Source: Methylobacillus methanolivorans (GTDB lineage Bacteria; Pseudomonadota; Gammaproteobacteria; Burkholderiales; Methylophilaceae). Taken from it: DNA of 64,000 nucleotides. Below are positions 43,290-51,290 of the stretch, one piece after another. Position 1 is the first letter of the stretch. Each line of letters begins with the position of its first letter. The stretch covers positions 1-64,000 of the forward strand of contig NZ_JBIWXY010000003.1 in NCBI RefSeq assembly GCF_044751345.1, given 5' to 3'. The notes beneath the pieces were generated by a model. It was not told where the DNA came from and made no database searches. It saw only the letters and a program-made list of their open reading frames with translations. The position numbers and the translations under genes were made by a program.

Positions 43290-44525
43290 ATGCAAATATA
43301 TGCGGTGGGTGGCGCAGTCCGGGATAAGCTGCTCGGCTTGCCAGTCAAGGACCGGGATTATGTCGTCGTCGGCAGCACCCCCGAGGCCATGGCGAGTTTG
43401 GGTTACCGCCCCGTGGGAAAAGATTTTCCCGTGTTCCTGCACCCAAACACCCACGAGGAATATGCGCTAGCGCGCACCGAGCGCAAGACTGGCAAAGGGT
43501 ATAAAGGCTTCCAGGTGCATGCGGCCCCCGATGTGACGCTGGAGCAAGACTTGGCGCGGCGCGACCTCACCATTAACGCCATTGCCGAGGACGAGCATGG
43601 TCAATTGATTGATCCTTATCACGGTGTCAGCGATATCCAGGCCAGAGTGTTACGCCATGTCAGCCCCGCATTCAGCGAAGACCCGGTGCGTATCCTGCGC
43701 GCAGCGCGATTTGCAGCAAGGTTTACCGAGTTTAGCGTTGCTGACGAAACTATGGCGCTCATGCGCAATATGGTTGAGGATGGTGAGGTGGATGCCTTGG
43801 TGCCAGAGCGGGTGTGGCAGGAGCTGGCCAAGGGTCTCATGGAGCAGCAACCCAGCCGCATGTTCGCAGTGCTGCGTGCTTGCGGCGCACTCCAACGTAT
43901 TCTGCCTGAGCTGGATCGCCTGTTTGGCGTGCCGCAAACTGCCCAATATCATCCCGAGATCGACACCGGCGTGCATGTGATGATGGTGATCGACTATGCC
44001 GCGCAGGCGGGCTTCAGCTTACCGGTGCGCTTCGCCGCATTGACGCACGATCTGGGCAAAGGGACGACGCCCGCCGATATCCTGCCCAGGCATATCGGGC
44101 ATGAGGAACGTAGCGTCAATATGCTGCAACCATTGGTGAAGCGTCTACGCGTACCGAATGATTGCAAGGAGCTTGCGCTGGTGGTGGCCAAATTTCATGG
44201 CAAGGTGCATCAAGTCGGCGAGATGAAGGCAGCGACCGTTCTGCGTTTCCTGCAAGAGACCGATGCACTGCGCCAGCCCCAGCGGTTCTGCGATTTTCTC
44301 CGGGCCTGCGAGGCCGATGCCCGTGGGCGTACCGGCTTTGAGCAGCAGGCGTTGCCGCTGTTTCCGCTATTGCTGGAGATATTGAATCTTGTCATGTCGG
44401 TGGATGCTGGAGCAATTGCCCGCCAGCAAAACAGCCCAGAAGCTATCAAGGAAGCCGTATTTGCTGCACGGGTGACGGCGATGGAGTCGATGTACCGGTT
44501 TCCGCTCAAAGAATCTGTCGGTTAG
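43290..44525 (+). CDS. cca: Multifunctional CCA-adding tRNA nucleotidyltransferase
   Basis: Cca builds or repairs the 3'-CCA of tRNAs. In the 411-residue protein, GGAVRDKLLG (7-16) and the metal-binding DRD (21-23) form the nucleotidyltransferase head, RRDLTINAIA and EDPVRILRAARFAARF the neck, and an HD domain (LTHDLGKG, then HIGHEERS, about 250-275) adds phosphohydrolase activity, as in E. coli. That combination is typical of beta- and gammaproteobacteria. Confidence 0.96.
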   Translation: MQIYAVGGAVRDKLLGLPVKDRDYVVVGSTPEAMASLGYRPVGKDFPVFLHPNTHEEYALARTERKTGKGYKGFQVHAAPDVTLEQDLARRDLTINAIAEDEHGQLIDPYHGVSDIQARVLRHVSPAFSEDPVRILRAARFAARFTEFSVADETMALMRNMVEDGEVDALVPERVWQELAKGLMEQQPSRMFAVLRACGALQRILPELDRLFGVPQTAQYHPEIDTGVHVMMVIDYAAQAGFSLPVRFAALTHDLGKGTTPADILPRHIGHEERSVNMLQPLVKRLRVPNDCKELALVVAKFHGKVHQVGEMKAATVLRFLQETDALRQPQRFCDFLRACEADARGRTGFEQQALPLFPLLLEILNLVMSVDAGAIARQQNSPEAIKEAVFAARVTAMESMYRFPLKESVG

Positions 44526-44570
44526 TGAGCATCGCTGCTGCGGCTATCCAAAATTCCCGCTCGCTGATAA

Positions 44571-44589
44571 AATGAGAAACGTTCTCAAT
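44571..44589. promoter_or_regulatory. Fur box upstream of the FecI-type sigma factor
   Basis: TGAGAA-ACG-TTCTCA (44573-44587) is an inverted repeat matching the Fur 7-1-7 consensus at 10 of 14 positions. It lies 34 nt before the sigma-factor start, as expected for an iron-starvation-induced FecI operon. Confidence 0.75.
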
Positions 44590-44622
44590 TAAATGGTGGC
44601 CTCGCTCATCATAAAATGACAC

Positions 44623-45195
44623 ATGAGCAAGTTTCCTCCTTCATTGCTGCAAGCTTTATACCTTAACCATCACGCATGGTTGCAGTCTTGGCTGCGCAAG
44701 AAGCTGGGATGCCCTGACAATGCAGCGGATCTTGCCCAGGACACATTTACACGCATTCTTGCAGCTGAAGATTTGCGACCGGTGTCTGAAATCGTCGAAC
44801 CCCGGGCCTATCTTACTACTATTGCCAAGCGGCTGATGGCGGATTTTTTCCGCCGCGCCGACCTTGAGCGCGCCTATCTCGAAGCTTTGTCGCAATTGCC
44901 CGAAACCATGCGGCCTTCCGCTGAGGAGCGCTTGCAAACCATACAGCTGTTGCAGGAAATGGACAGGCTGTTGGATGGGTTGAGCACCAGGGCGCGTGCT
45001 GCCTGGTTGTATAGCCGGCTGGATGGCCTCAAGCATGCGGAAATTGCCGAGTTGCTCGGGGTGTCAGTGCCTCGCGTGCGCCAATACCTGGCGCGTGCGG
45101 CGCGGCAGGCATACCTGATGCGTTACGGCAGCGAGGAGACCAGCGCCAACGAGATTCGCGTCGTGCGCCAGTCTGCTAGACATGAGCCATCCTGA
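44623..45195 (+). CDS. ECF sigma factor, FecI type
   Basis: A 190-residue extracytoplasmic-function sigma factor that would direct RNA polymerase to the linked TonB receptor promoter. Region 2 (about 12-85) includes ADLAQDTFTRIL and PRAYLTTIAKRLMADFFRR. Region 4 (about 115-165) includes HAEIAELLGVSVPRVRQYLARAARQ. A Fur box precedes it, and fecR overlaps its end by 14 nt, so the three-gene FecI-FecR-receptor set is a cell-surface signalling unit for a ferric siderophore. Confidence 0.92.
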   Translation: MSKFPPSLLQALYLNHHAWLQSWLRKKLGCPDNAADLAQDTFTRILAAEDLRPVSEIVEPRAYLTTIAKRLMADFFRRADLERAYLEALSQLPETMRPSAEERLQTIQLLQEMDRLLDGLSTRARAAWLYSRLDGLKHAEIAELLGVSVPRVRQYLARAARQAYLMRYGSEETSANEIRVVRQSARHEPS

Positions 45196-46219
45196 TTCAC
45201 CGGTTTCCCGGCGCGTGCTGGACCAGGCCATCGATTGGCAAGTGCGTATGAGTTCCGGGGAAAGCACCGAGCGTGATGCGATCGCGTTGGAGTTCTGGCT
45301 TTCCGCGCATCCGGATCATGCCCGGGCCTGGCAACAGCTTGTCCGCCTGGATGCCTCGCTTGCTCCCGCCGAGTCCCAACCTGTACGCCATGTACTGACC
45401 CAGCTGCTCAAGGCGCGCAAGGCCAAGCGCATCGCTGGCTCGCTGGGAGCGGTGCTGGCGATTGCATCGGCTGCTGCATTGTATGGCCAGTACCAGCCAT
45501 GGAGCGGCTGGTTCGCGGATTACCATACCGCCACCGGCGAGCGGCAGTTGGTGGTGTTGCCCGACAATACCATGATCCGCCTCAATACCCGCACCGCCAT
45601 CGATATCGAGGAAGACGCGCAGCAACGCACCATTATCCTACGTGACGGCGAAATTGAAGTAGAAACCGGCCATGGCACTATTGAAAACCTGTCATTAATG
45701 GTAGCGACGGAGTCAGGCAGCTTGCGTCCGCTAGGTACACGGTTCGTCGTACGCAAGCTCAGCGAGGGCACTACATTGCTCAGTGTAACGCAAGCAGCTG
45801 TAGCAGTACGACCAGCCAGTTGTAGTATCCGCGCCAATGAAGCATGCAGCGCTGAAGTCGTTGTCCGGGAAGCACAATCCATCGTTTTACATCCGGAGGT
45901 ATTTTCCCAGCCTTTGGCAAGCCCGCCGTTCATTGATGCATGGAAGGACGGCATGCTGGTGGTTGAGAATACAACGCTGGAAGATGTAGTTGCAGAGTTG
46001 GCGCGGTATCGTGTTGGCATTATCAGGGTGCATCCTGATGTGGCTGCCCTGCGGATTACTGGCACATTCCCTATCGACGATATTGATTATTCCATTGCGG
46101 CGATTACGCAGACATTACCAGTGCGTGTGACTAATATTGCTGGGTTGTGGCGGAATCTTACGCACTTGAAAGATATTGGTTTTGCCCAGAAGCGCGAACA
46201 GAACGTCAACGAAAAATAA
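45182..46219 (+). CDS. FecR-type anti-sigma/sigma regulator
   Basis: A 345-residue inner-membrane regulator that holds or activates the FecI-type sigma factor. An N-terminal cytoplasmic DUF4880-like domain (about 8-50, with EFWLSAHPDHARAWQQL) precedes one transmembrane helix (about 83-101), the periplasmic FecR domain (GERQLVVLPDNTMIRLNTRTAIDI to about 210) and a C-terminal STN-like domain (ENTTLEDVVAELARY) that should touch the receptor. The start overlaps the sigma gene by 14 nt, typical of this pair. Confidence 0.92.
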   Translation: MSHPDSPVSRRVLDQAIDWQVRMSSGESTERDAIALEFWLSAHPDHARAWQQLVRLDASLAPAESQPVRHVLTQLLKARKAKRIAGSLGAVLAIASAAALYGQYQPWSGWFADYHTATGERQLVVLPDNTMIRLNTRTAIDIEEDAQQRTIILRDGEIEVETGHGTIENLSLMVATESGSLRPLGTRFVVRKLSEGTTLLSVTQAAVAVRPASCSIRANEACSAEVVVREAQSIVLHPEVFSQPLASPPFIDAWKDGMLVVENTTLEDVVAELARYRVGIIRVHPDVAALRITGTFPIDDIDYSIAAITQTLPVRVTNIAGLWRNLTHLKDIGFAQKREQNVNEK

Positions 46220-46323
46220 CAAAAATAAGAATTTTTTCTATTTATCCCTATCACTTTTCCTGACTGCTTCGACAGATACAGGAAGGCGCCTGTTCTTGGC
46301 GCTCATTAATAGGGGAGTTCAGA

Positions 46324-48822
46324 TTGTTTTCCATCGTTTTTCCATCCATGAATCATGCGCGCCTCCGGCCATTGGCCGCAGTCTTGGCTTTGAGTATAGC
46401 CAGTGTTTCTGCTTCGACTGCCTATGCAGCTGAAGTAGTCACCTCCCAAACAATACAGACTTACGATATTGCAGCAGCTTCGCTTGCGTCGACGTTAAAC
46501 ACTATCGCGAAGCAGGCAGGGGTTGCCTTGACCGTTGATGCCAGCTTGGTTGCAGGCAAACAGGCAGCTGCTGTACATGGGCAATATACCGTGCAACAAG
46601 CACTGGAGCAGGCCTTGGTAGGGACGGGCCTTAGACTTGTGGTGACCGATGTGGGTAGTTTCAGCCTCAAGCCGGCTCCCGTTGCTGCCAATGCAAAGGG
46701 CGATATGTTGCCAGAAGTCAGCGTGGAGGCCAGGGCGGAAAGGGTTGTAGCGACCGAAGGCAGTCATTCTTATGCTGCCCAGGCAATCACGATTGGCAAG
46801 GGAGCGCATAGCCTCAAGGAAACTCCGCAATCAGTAACGGTATTAACGCGCAAGTTTCTGGATGACCAGAACCTCAATACCATTGAGCAAGTCATGGAAA
46901 AAACGCCAGGCATTACCGTGTATGACTCCCCTATGGGGGGCAAGTATTTCTATTCGCGCGGGTTCATGATGTTAGGGCAATATCAGTATGATGGCGTGCC
47001 GCTGGATACTGGTGGCAATTATGTTCAGGCTGATAGCTTCAGTGGTGATATGGCTTATTACGATCGCGTTGAAGTATTGAGGGGTGCTGCAGGCATGATG
47101 AAGGGGGTAGGTACTTCCAGTGGTGCGGTCAACCTGGTGCGTAAGCGAGGACAGGATGTGTTCACGAACCAGATCACATTCTCTGCTGGATCATGGGATA
47201 ACTATCGCGCTCAGATCGATGTCGGCGGTCCGTTGAACGAAGATGGCAGCTTGCGAGGGCGTACTGTGATTGCTTTGCAGGATAGACAGTTTTTCTATGA
47301 TCTGGGCGACCGCAAGGACCAGATATTTTATGCCGCACTTGATTATGATATTTCACCGGCAACAACTGTTGGTGTGGCCTATGCATATGAACGACTCGAT
47401 TCGACGCCTTGTTTCCACGGCTTGCCGCGTTATGCGAACGGCAGCGACCTCAAGTTAAAGCGTTCTACATGTCCGAGTGCAAACTGGAATAACTGGCAGA
47501 GTGAGCGTAGTACATTATTCGCTGATATCAAGCACAAACTCAATGAAGATTGGCTGCTCAGTGTGGCATCGGTATATACCCACAATCTGCAAGATAACAA
47601 ATATGCCTATTCTAATGACGCTGTTCCGCTAGGTGCTTCGGCGACCAGCCAAACACTCTATTCCGGTCTGTTCGATTACAATCAGCAGGATTACGGTATT
47701 GATGCCAACCTGACAGGAAAGTTTGCTGCATTTGGCCGTCAACATGAGCTGACCGTGGGTATGAATGCAAGTCGCTCCAAGAAGCATGATTATATGGCGC
47801 TTATTCGTTTACCTCAGACATTGAACCTATTTGCTCTGAACCATCATATTCCCGAGCCGGATGATAGTGTTTATGCGCCCAATGCCTATCGTGGTGGTCC
47901 GATTCCGACGCGTAACAAAACAACGCAATATGGCATGTACGCTAATCTGCGTTACAAACTGACCGATCCATTGACTGTGGTGCTGGGTAGCCGAGTCAGC
48001 TGGTATCGAGATCAGCGTGATTCCTATACCTTGGCCTGGGATTATTGGCAGCATGACAAGTCGAAGGAGTCTGGCGAAGTAACGCCATTTGCTGCATTGA
48101 TTTATGACATCACGCCTAACCTGGCGCTGTATGCAAGCTACGCCGATATTTTTCAACCGCAGAGTACGTATGTCACTGCAGATGGCAGCAAGTTACAGCC
48201 GAAAACAGGTGCTAGTTATGAGATAGGTATTAAAGGCGACTGGTTGGATGGGCGCCTGAATACTGCATTTACGCTATTCCGGACTGTGGAAAAAAATCGC
48301 GCAGAAACCGATTACAACTCATCTTGTGTAGGCTCATTAGATGGGTATTGCTATGCAGCTACTGGTAAGGTGCGTGCGCAGGGGGCTGAAGCAGAAGTAA
48401 GCGGACAGTTGTTGGAGCGCTTGCAAGTAATGGCAGGCTATACCTACACTGAGACTGAATATCTCAAGGATATTACTGTTACGAATGTAGGCACTGCCTA
48501 TAACAGTTATGTTCCTCGGCACTTGTTACGAGCTTGGTCAGAGTACAAATTCGGAGGTGATCTGGAGCGCTGGAGCCTTGGTGGTGGTGTGAACTTGCAA
48601 AGTGATAATTACCGCCAGGTTGGTACTATCAAGGTTCAACAAGGAGGATATGCAGTTTGGAACGCTAGGGTCAATTACCGTCTGGATGACAAATGGAGCC
48701 TGGCATTGAACCTGAACAACATCTTCGATAAACGCTATTACTCGACGATAGGCGCAGTGAGTTGGGGGAATTTCTACGGTGAACCGCGTAGTGCGATGCT
48801 GACTTTACGCGGTAGTTTCTAA
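46324..48822 (+). CDS. TonB-dependent siderophore receptor with STN signalling domain
   Basis: An 832-residue outer-membrane receptor of the FpvA/FoxA group. The TTG at 46324 has GGGGAG 6 nt before it; the ATG at 46348 (824 residues, MNHARLRPL) lacks a ribosome site, so the longer form is preferred. A signal peptide ends at TAYA|AEVV. Residues about 45-125 form the STN domain that contacts FecR. The plug follows (KETPQSVTVLTRKFLDDQ, RGAAGMMKGVGTSSGAVNLVRKR), then the barrel with C-terminal Phe. It is downstream of its FecI/FecR pair, so it both imports and signals. Ferric siderophore is the likely substrate. Confidence 0.93.
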   Translation: MFSIVFPSMNHARLRPLAAVLALSIASVSASTAYAAEVVTSQTIQTYDIAAASLASTLNTIAKQAGVALTVDASLVAGKQAAAVHGQYTVQQALEQALVGTGLRLVVTDVGSFSLKPAPVAANAKGDMLPEVSVEARAERVVATEGSHSYAAQAITIGKGAHSLKETPQSVTVLTRKFLDDQNLNTIEQVMEKTPGITVYDSPMGGKYFYSRGFMMLGQYQYDGVPLDTGGNYVQADSFSGDMAYYDRVEVLRGAAGMMKGVGTSSGAVNLVRKRGQDVFTNQITFSAGSWDNYRAQIDVGGPLNEDGSLRGRTVIALQDRQFFYDLGDRKDQIFYAALDYDISPATTVGVAYAYERLDSTPCFHGLPRYANGSDLKLKRSTCPSANWNNWQSERSTLFADIKHKLNEDWLLSVASVYTHNLQDNKYAYSNDAVPLGASATSQTLYSGLFDYNQQDYGIDANLTGKFAAFGRQHELTVGMNASRSKKHDYMALIRLPQTLNLFALNHHIPEPDDSVYAPNAYRGGPIPTRNKTTQYGMYANLRYKLTDPLTVVLGSRVSWYRDQRDSYTLAWDYWQHDKSKESGEVTPFAALIYDITPNLALYASYADIFQPQSTYVTADGSKLQPKTGASYEIGIKGDWLDGRLNTAFTLFRTVEKNRAETDYNSSCVGSLDGYCYAATGKVRAQGAEAEVSGQLLERLQVMAGYTYTETEYLKDITVTNVGTAYNSYVPRHLLRAWSEYKFGGDLERWSLGGGVNLQSDNYRQVGTIKVQQGGYAVWNARVNYRLDDKWSLALNLNNIFDKRYYSTIGAVSWGNFYGEPRSAMLTLRGSF

Positions 48823-48832
48823 TTTCTGTTGC

Positions 48833-48900
48833 GATTGGACAAGTTTTTTTATGCCCACGAAAGGTAGATCAATATCCAGTCTTTCGTGGGCAATCCAATC
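48833..48900. repeat. Nested inverted repeat between convergent genes
   Basis: A 12-bp perfect stem, TGCCCACGAAAG (48852-48863) with CTTTCGTGGGCA (48881-48892), has a 17-nt loop and is framed by a second pair, GATTGG (48833-48838) and CCAATC (48895-48900). The T-run lies 5' on the plus strand and there is no U-tract after either strand's stem. It separates the receptor gene from convergent slmA and probably stabilises both 3' ends. Confidence 0.6.
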
Positions 48901-48928
48901 TTAAAGAGGCTTTTGGACGGGAGGGGTT

Positions 48929-49507
48929 TTACTCTTCCAGCCCATACAGCAACGTCAGTTGCTGTTGCACGAACTCCATCGGCTTGCGCTTGAAGCCGCT
49001 CTTGGCAAATTGGTGCCAGCGCCCGATCACAAAGCACAGCAGCAGGTTGGCCTGGGATTCAGGGTCGAACTTGCGGCCGGTCTGGGTTTCTGCAATACGC
49101 AGGCTTTGTTTTAGTGTGGATTCGATGCGGTCAAACAACTGGTTGATGCGGGTCTGCAGTGCAGGGTCTTCGTTGACCAGCGCATCGCCGATCAATACGC
49201 GCGTCATGCCGTGATTCTTTTCCGCGAACAATAGTAAGATCGTGACGATACGGCGTGCTTGGCGTAGGCCTTCTTCCTCTTCCGAGGTGATTTTGTTGAT
49301 GAGGCCAAACAAGGTTTGTTCGATGAACTCGATCAAGTTGTCGAACATACGTGCCTTGCTGGGGAAGTGGCGATAGAGCGCAGCCTCGCTGACCTCAAGC
49401 TTGGCAGCCAGGGATGCTGTAGTGATTTTTTCGCGCTTGGGCGATTCCAGCATCTTTGCCAGGGTTTCCAGGATTTGCTGCTTACGTTCTCCGGGTTTCA
49501 AAGCCAT
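48929..49507 (-). CDS. slmA: Nucleoid occlusion factor SlmA
   Basis: A 192-residue TetR-type DNA-binding protein that blocks FtsZ rings over the nucleoid. The helix-turn-helix (about 27-60: KITTASLAAKLEVSEAALYRHFPSKARMF) is characteristic, and the body (QTLFGLINKITSEEEEGL, FVIGRWHQFAKSGFKRKP) matches SlmA rather than generic TetR regulators. Neighbours argB and a pyrimidine nucleotidase are the usual betaproteobacterial context. Its partner FtsZ, with the C-terminal peptide SlmA binds, is encoded about 10 kb away. Confidence 0.93.
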   Translation of the reverse strand: MALKPGERKQQILETLAKMLESPKREKITTASLAAKLEVSEAALYRHFPSKARMFDNLIEFIEQTLFGLINKITSEEEEGLRQARRIVTILLLFAEKNHGMTRVLIGDALVNEDPALQTRINQLFDRIESTLKQSLRIAETQTGRKFDPESQANLLLCFVIGRWHQFAKSGFKRKPMEFVQQQLTLLYGLEE

Positions 49508-49544
49508 TTCTTTTTACCTCTTGATTCAGGCAGAAGCCAGCGCT

Positions 49545-50213
49545 CTATCTCTGGTGACATTCTGCATTGTTATATGTTTTATAAAGCCAGGTGTGCGGTA
49601 GCTCCAGCACGCTGGAAATGCGCACATCGACATAGCTGGGGCGCCTGGGCTTGGGTGAGACGTGGATGGTCTTCATCCCCAGGCGTTTGGCAGTCATCAA
49701 CGCTGGCAGGCTATCCTCAAGCAGGATGCAATTTCCAGCGTTGACCTTGAGTGTTTGCAACAAGTGTTGAAACCCCCGCATGGCAGGTTTAGGGTGAAAA
49801 CCAGAAGATTCCACGCTGAAAACCTGATCGAATATATCGTCGATAGCGAGCAATTTTAACACTCTTTTTGCATAACTCATCGGTGCGTTAGTGAATACTA
49901 CCTTTCGGCCAGAGAGCTGTTGCAACGTGTGTCGCAGTCTTTTGACTGTGCTGACCATGTGTTCAAGCTCATCTAGCTGGTGGGTTTGTTGCAAGAAGTG
50001 GCGGGGGTGTACACGGTGATGCCGCATGAGGCCTTTGAGGGTTGCGCCATAGATGCGCCAATAGTGCTGGCGCAGGAGGCAGGCTTCTTCTTCCTCCAGC
50101 TTCAGCTCACTCATGATGTAGCGTGTCATCGCAACATGCAGATGCGGAAATATCTCCGCATCTGCATCATGCAGGGTATTGTCGAGGTCAAAAATCCAGA
50201 CCTTGCGCGACAT
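49545..50213 (-). CDS. Pyrimidine 5'-nucleotidase (HAD superfamily)
   Basis: A 222-residue HAD-family phosphatase of the SDT1/YjjG-like type that dephosphorylates pyrimidine nucleotides. Motif I is FDLDNTLHDAD (nucleophile and acid Asp), motif II VFTNAPMSYAKR, and motif III/IV includes FHPKPAMRGFQ and ILLEDSLPALMTAKRLGMKTI. It lies between argB and slmA on the minus strand, a conserved arrangement in betaproteobacteria. Substrate is assigned by family and context only. Confidence 0.85.
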   Translation of the reverse strand: MSRKVWIFDLDNTLHDADAEIFPHLHVAMTRYIMSELKLEEEEACLLRQHYWRIYGATLKGLMRHHRVHPRHFLQQTHQLDELEHMVSTVKRLRHTLQQLSGRKVVFTNAPMSYAKRVLKLLAIDDIFDQVFSVESSGFHPKPAMRGFQHLLQTLKVNAGNCILLEDSLPALMTAKRLGMKTIHVSPKPRRPSYVDVRISSVLELPHTWLYKTYNNAECHQR

Positions 50214-50232
50214 CAGGCGTGCTTGCTATATG

Positions 50233-51117
50233 TTACTTGGCAGTAATGAGTGTGCCCACACCAGCGTCAGTCAATACTTCGAGCAGTAAGGCGTGTTCAA
50301 CACGGCCATCGATGATATGGACAGACTTGACGCCACTGCGAGCCGCATCCAGGGCGGAGCTGATCTTCGGCAGCATGCCGCCAGAGAGCGTGCCATCAGC
50401 GACAAGGTCGTCGATCTGCTTCGGTGTCAGGCCGGTGAGCAGGTTGCCTGATTTATCCAGTACGCCAGGGGTATTGGTGAGCAGGATGAGTTTTTCCGCG
50501 CCCAGGATTTCCGCTAGCTTGCCTGCCACGACATCAGCATTAATGTTGTAGGTCTCGCCATCGGCACCTACGCCAATCGGGGCAATCACCGGGATAAAGT
50601 CGCCACTGTCGAGAAACTGGATCAGGCTAGGGTCTATGCCGCTAATCTCGCCGACCTGGCCGATATCAATCATGTTGCTCGGGTTTTGCAGGTCCTGTAT
50701 CAGCAGTTTACGCGCGTGGATGAAGTTACCATCCTGGCCTGTGAGGCCAACCGCCTTGCCGCCGTTGCGGTTGATCAGGTTGACGATTTCCTTGTTGACC
50801 TGGCCGCCTAGCACCATTTCTACAATATCCATGGTTTCTTCATCGGTGACACGCATGCCCTGGATGAATTCACCTTTTTTGCCCAGCTTATCCAGCAGTT
50901 CGTTGATCTGTGGGCCGCCACCATGCACAACCACTGGGTTCATGCCAACCAGCTTGAGCAATACAACATCGCTGGCGAAGCATTCCTTGAGGTGTGGGTC
51001 CGTCATGGCGTTGCCGCCGTATTTGATCACGATGGTTTTATCGAAGAAGCGCTTGATGTAAGGCAAGGCTTCGGCCAGGGTTTGGGCTTTCTGGATAGCG
51101 GTAGTTTGGTTGAGCAT
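50233..51117 (-). CDS. argB: Acetylglutamate kinase
   Basis: ArgB phosphorylates N-acetylglutamate, the second arginine step; argA in this window supplies its substrate. The ATG at 51117 (MLNQTTAIQKAQTLAEALPYIKRFFDKTIVIKYGGNAM) gives the usual 294 residues; the open frame upstream to 51324 is not conserved in character. Motifs: VIKYGGNAM, VVHGGGPQINELLDKLG, NRNGGKAVGLTGQDGN, and LTNTPGVLD. The N-terminal extra helix (AEALPYIKRFFD) is of the arginine-sensitive hexameric type. Confidence 0.97.
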   Translation of the reverse strand: MLNQTTAIQKAQTLAEALPYIKRFFDKTIVIKYGGNAMTDPHLKECFASDVVLLKLVGMNPVVVHGGGPQINELLDKLGKKGEFIQGMRVTDEETMDIVEMVLGGQVNKEIVNLINRNGGKAVGLTGQDGNFIHARKLLIQDLQNPSNMIDIGQVGEISGIDPSLIQFLDSGDFIPVIAPIGVGADGETYNINADVVAGKLAEILGAEKLILLTNTPGVLDKSGNLLTGLTPKQIDDLVADGTLSGGMLPKISSALDAARSGVKSVHIIDGRVEHALLLEVLTDAGVGTLITAK

Positions 51118-51290
51118 CGACTCTCTCTGAATGCGAGTGAATAAATATCCTCCCATTTTAACTGGTTTAATATGAAAATCACGCGACAGCGCGCTAAAAC
51201 TCACTATCAAACCTGGCATGGCAGCGGTAAACTCGGTTTGAAAGGTGTTCACTTTCTTGGCATCCGTCAACAACCAGAACAGGAATGCGC

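Noticed and set aside
44571..44589. Reading the TGAGAA/TTCTCA repeat as a terminator of cca
   Set aside because: The stem is only 6 bp with a 3-nt loop and no U-tract; the Fur-box match and position are better.
51118..51290. A small gene or riboswitch between argB and ftfL
   Set aside because: The only frame (from 51172) runs into ftfL out of frame, and I could not match any known folate or purine riboswitch core.
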